Source: Ruminococcus sp. UBA1828 (lineage in GTDB: Bacteria > Bacillota > Clostridia > Oscillospirales > Ruminococcaceae). Taken from it: 7,079 nucleotides of DNA. The translations under genes were made by a program, and so were the position numbers. The DNA lies in the NCBI GenBank assembly GCA_002338885.1, contig DDJI01000121.1, forward strand, positions 12,758-19,836, written 5' to 3'. Each line of letters opens with the position of its first letter. Position 1 is the stretch's first letter. The notes below the pieces were generated by a model. That model saw nothing but the letters and a program-made list of their open reading frames with translations, had not been told where the DNA came from and searched no databases. Positions 6,568 to 7,079 of this stretch are shown piece after piece.

Positions 6568-7079
6568 ATGAGAAAAGAACTCGGAAAGCTTTATGAGCCA
6601 AAGGAAGTAGAGGATAAAATCTATAAATACTGGCTCGACAACGACTGCTTTAAGGCGGAACCCGATCCCGACAAAAAGCCGTATACAATAGTGATACCCC
6701 CGCCGAATATAACGGGACAGCTCCACATGGGCCATGCGCTCGACAACACCTTGCAGGACATCCTGATAAGATACAAGAGAATGTCCGGCTACTGCACGCT
6801 GTGGGTTCCCGGAACCGACCACGCATCGATCGCCACCGAGGCAAAGATAGTCGAGTCCATGCGCAAAGAAGGCATAACAAAAGAGGACATAGGCAGAGAG
6901 GGATTTTTAAAGCGCGCGTGGGAGTGGAAGGAAAAGTACGGCGGCAGGATTGTCGGGCAGCTCAAAAAACTGGGCGCCTCCTGCGACTGGTCGCGCCTTG
7001 CCTTCACCATGGACGAAAAGTGCTCGCGCGCGGTGCGCGAGGTGTTTGTCAACCTCTACAACAAGGGCCTCATCTATCA
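6568..7079 (+). CDS. valS: Valine--tRNA ligase, N-terminal part (runs off right edge)
   Basis: The first 170 codons of a class I valyl-tRNA synthetase, which charges tRNA-Val with valine in the cytosol. [15 protein letters not shown] (44-58) contains the ATP-binding HIGH motif in the usual ValRS form HMGH (53-56). [13 protein letters not shown] (79-91) and the LGASCDWSR segment (134-142) are also typical. The editing domain, KMSKS loop and anticodon-binding part lie beyond the window. The start ATG at 6568-6570 follows GGAAAGG (6555-6561) at six bases. The T-box leader with a valine specifier directly upstream supports the assignment and predicts induction when tRNA-Val is uncharged. IleRS and LeuRS share the fold, but sequence and specifier favour ValRS. 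Confidence 0.96.
   Translation, partial: MRKELGKLYEPKEVEDKIYKYWLDNDCFKAEPDPDKKPYTIVIPPPNITGQLHMGHALDNTLQDILIRYKRMSGYCTLWVPGTDHASIATEAKIVESMRKEGITKEDIGREGFLKRAWEWKEKYGGRIVGQLKKLGASCDWSRLAFTMDEKCSRAVREVFVNLYNKGLIY

Noticed and set aside
6223..6822. 199-codon minus-strand frame across the T-box and valS start
   Set aside because: The region is explained by the T-box leader and valS on the plus strand, and the translated product shows no recognisable domain.

Overview
This window looks like part of a chromosome from an anaerobic Firmicute of the class Clostridia, probably a gut or rumen lineage or a metagenome-assembled genome. The evidence is the purine-rich AGGAGG-type ribosome binding sites, sigma-A promoters with 17-bp spacers, a tRNA-sensing T-box leader before a valyl-tRNA synthetase gene, a CmpB-type membrane protein common in Clostridia, and frequent ATA and AGA codons in moderately GC-rich DNA. 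No rRNA, tRNA, CRISPR array, insertion sequence or prophage gene is visible. A genus cannot be named from these data.

Left part (1-944): the N-terminal 183 codons of a magnesium transporter gene (mgtE) lie on the minus strand and run off the left edge. It has a near-consensus promoter (761-789, minus) and a leader of about 200 nt with several complementary segments and a U-run just before the ribosome binding site. This resembles a riboswitch or attenuator, but I could not match it to the M-box or any other family I can recall. The rest of this gap (790-944) holds only a weak extended -10 promoter and a strong ribosome binding site for the rightward gene.

Middle (945-5598): a large intracellular glycoside hydrolase family 2 enzyme (1132 aa, probably a beta-galactosidase) ends in two related beta-sandwich modules. 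Peptide chain release factor 2 (prfB) follows on the same strand after 92 bases. This prfB is one continuous frame without the usual programmed frameshift. It ends in TGA and is followed by a strong hairpin terminator.

Right part (5582-7079): a small four-helix membrane protein of the CmpB / putative ABC-transporter type IV family lies on the minus strand, convergent with prfB. Its stop codon sits in the loop of the shared terminator. Upstream of it is a perfect 10-bp inverted repeat. Divergently, a TTGACA promoter drives a complete T-box leader with a GTA valine specifier, a UGGU acceptor-binding bulge and an attenuator terminator. This is followed by the start of valS, which runs off the right edge.

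The genes are mostly separate transcription units for housekeeping functions (metal import, translation termination, tRNA charging) plus one sugar hydrolase. They do not form one pathway. I see no clearly new multi-gene system; the most open question is the identity of the mgtE leader RNA.
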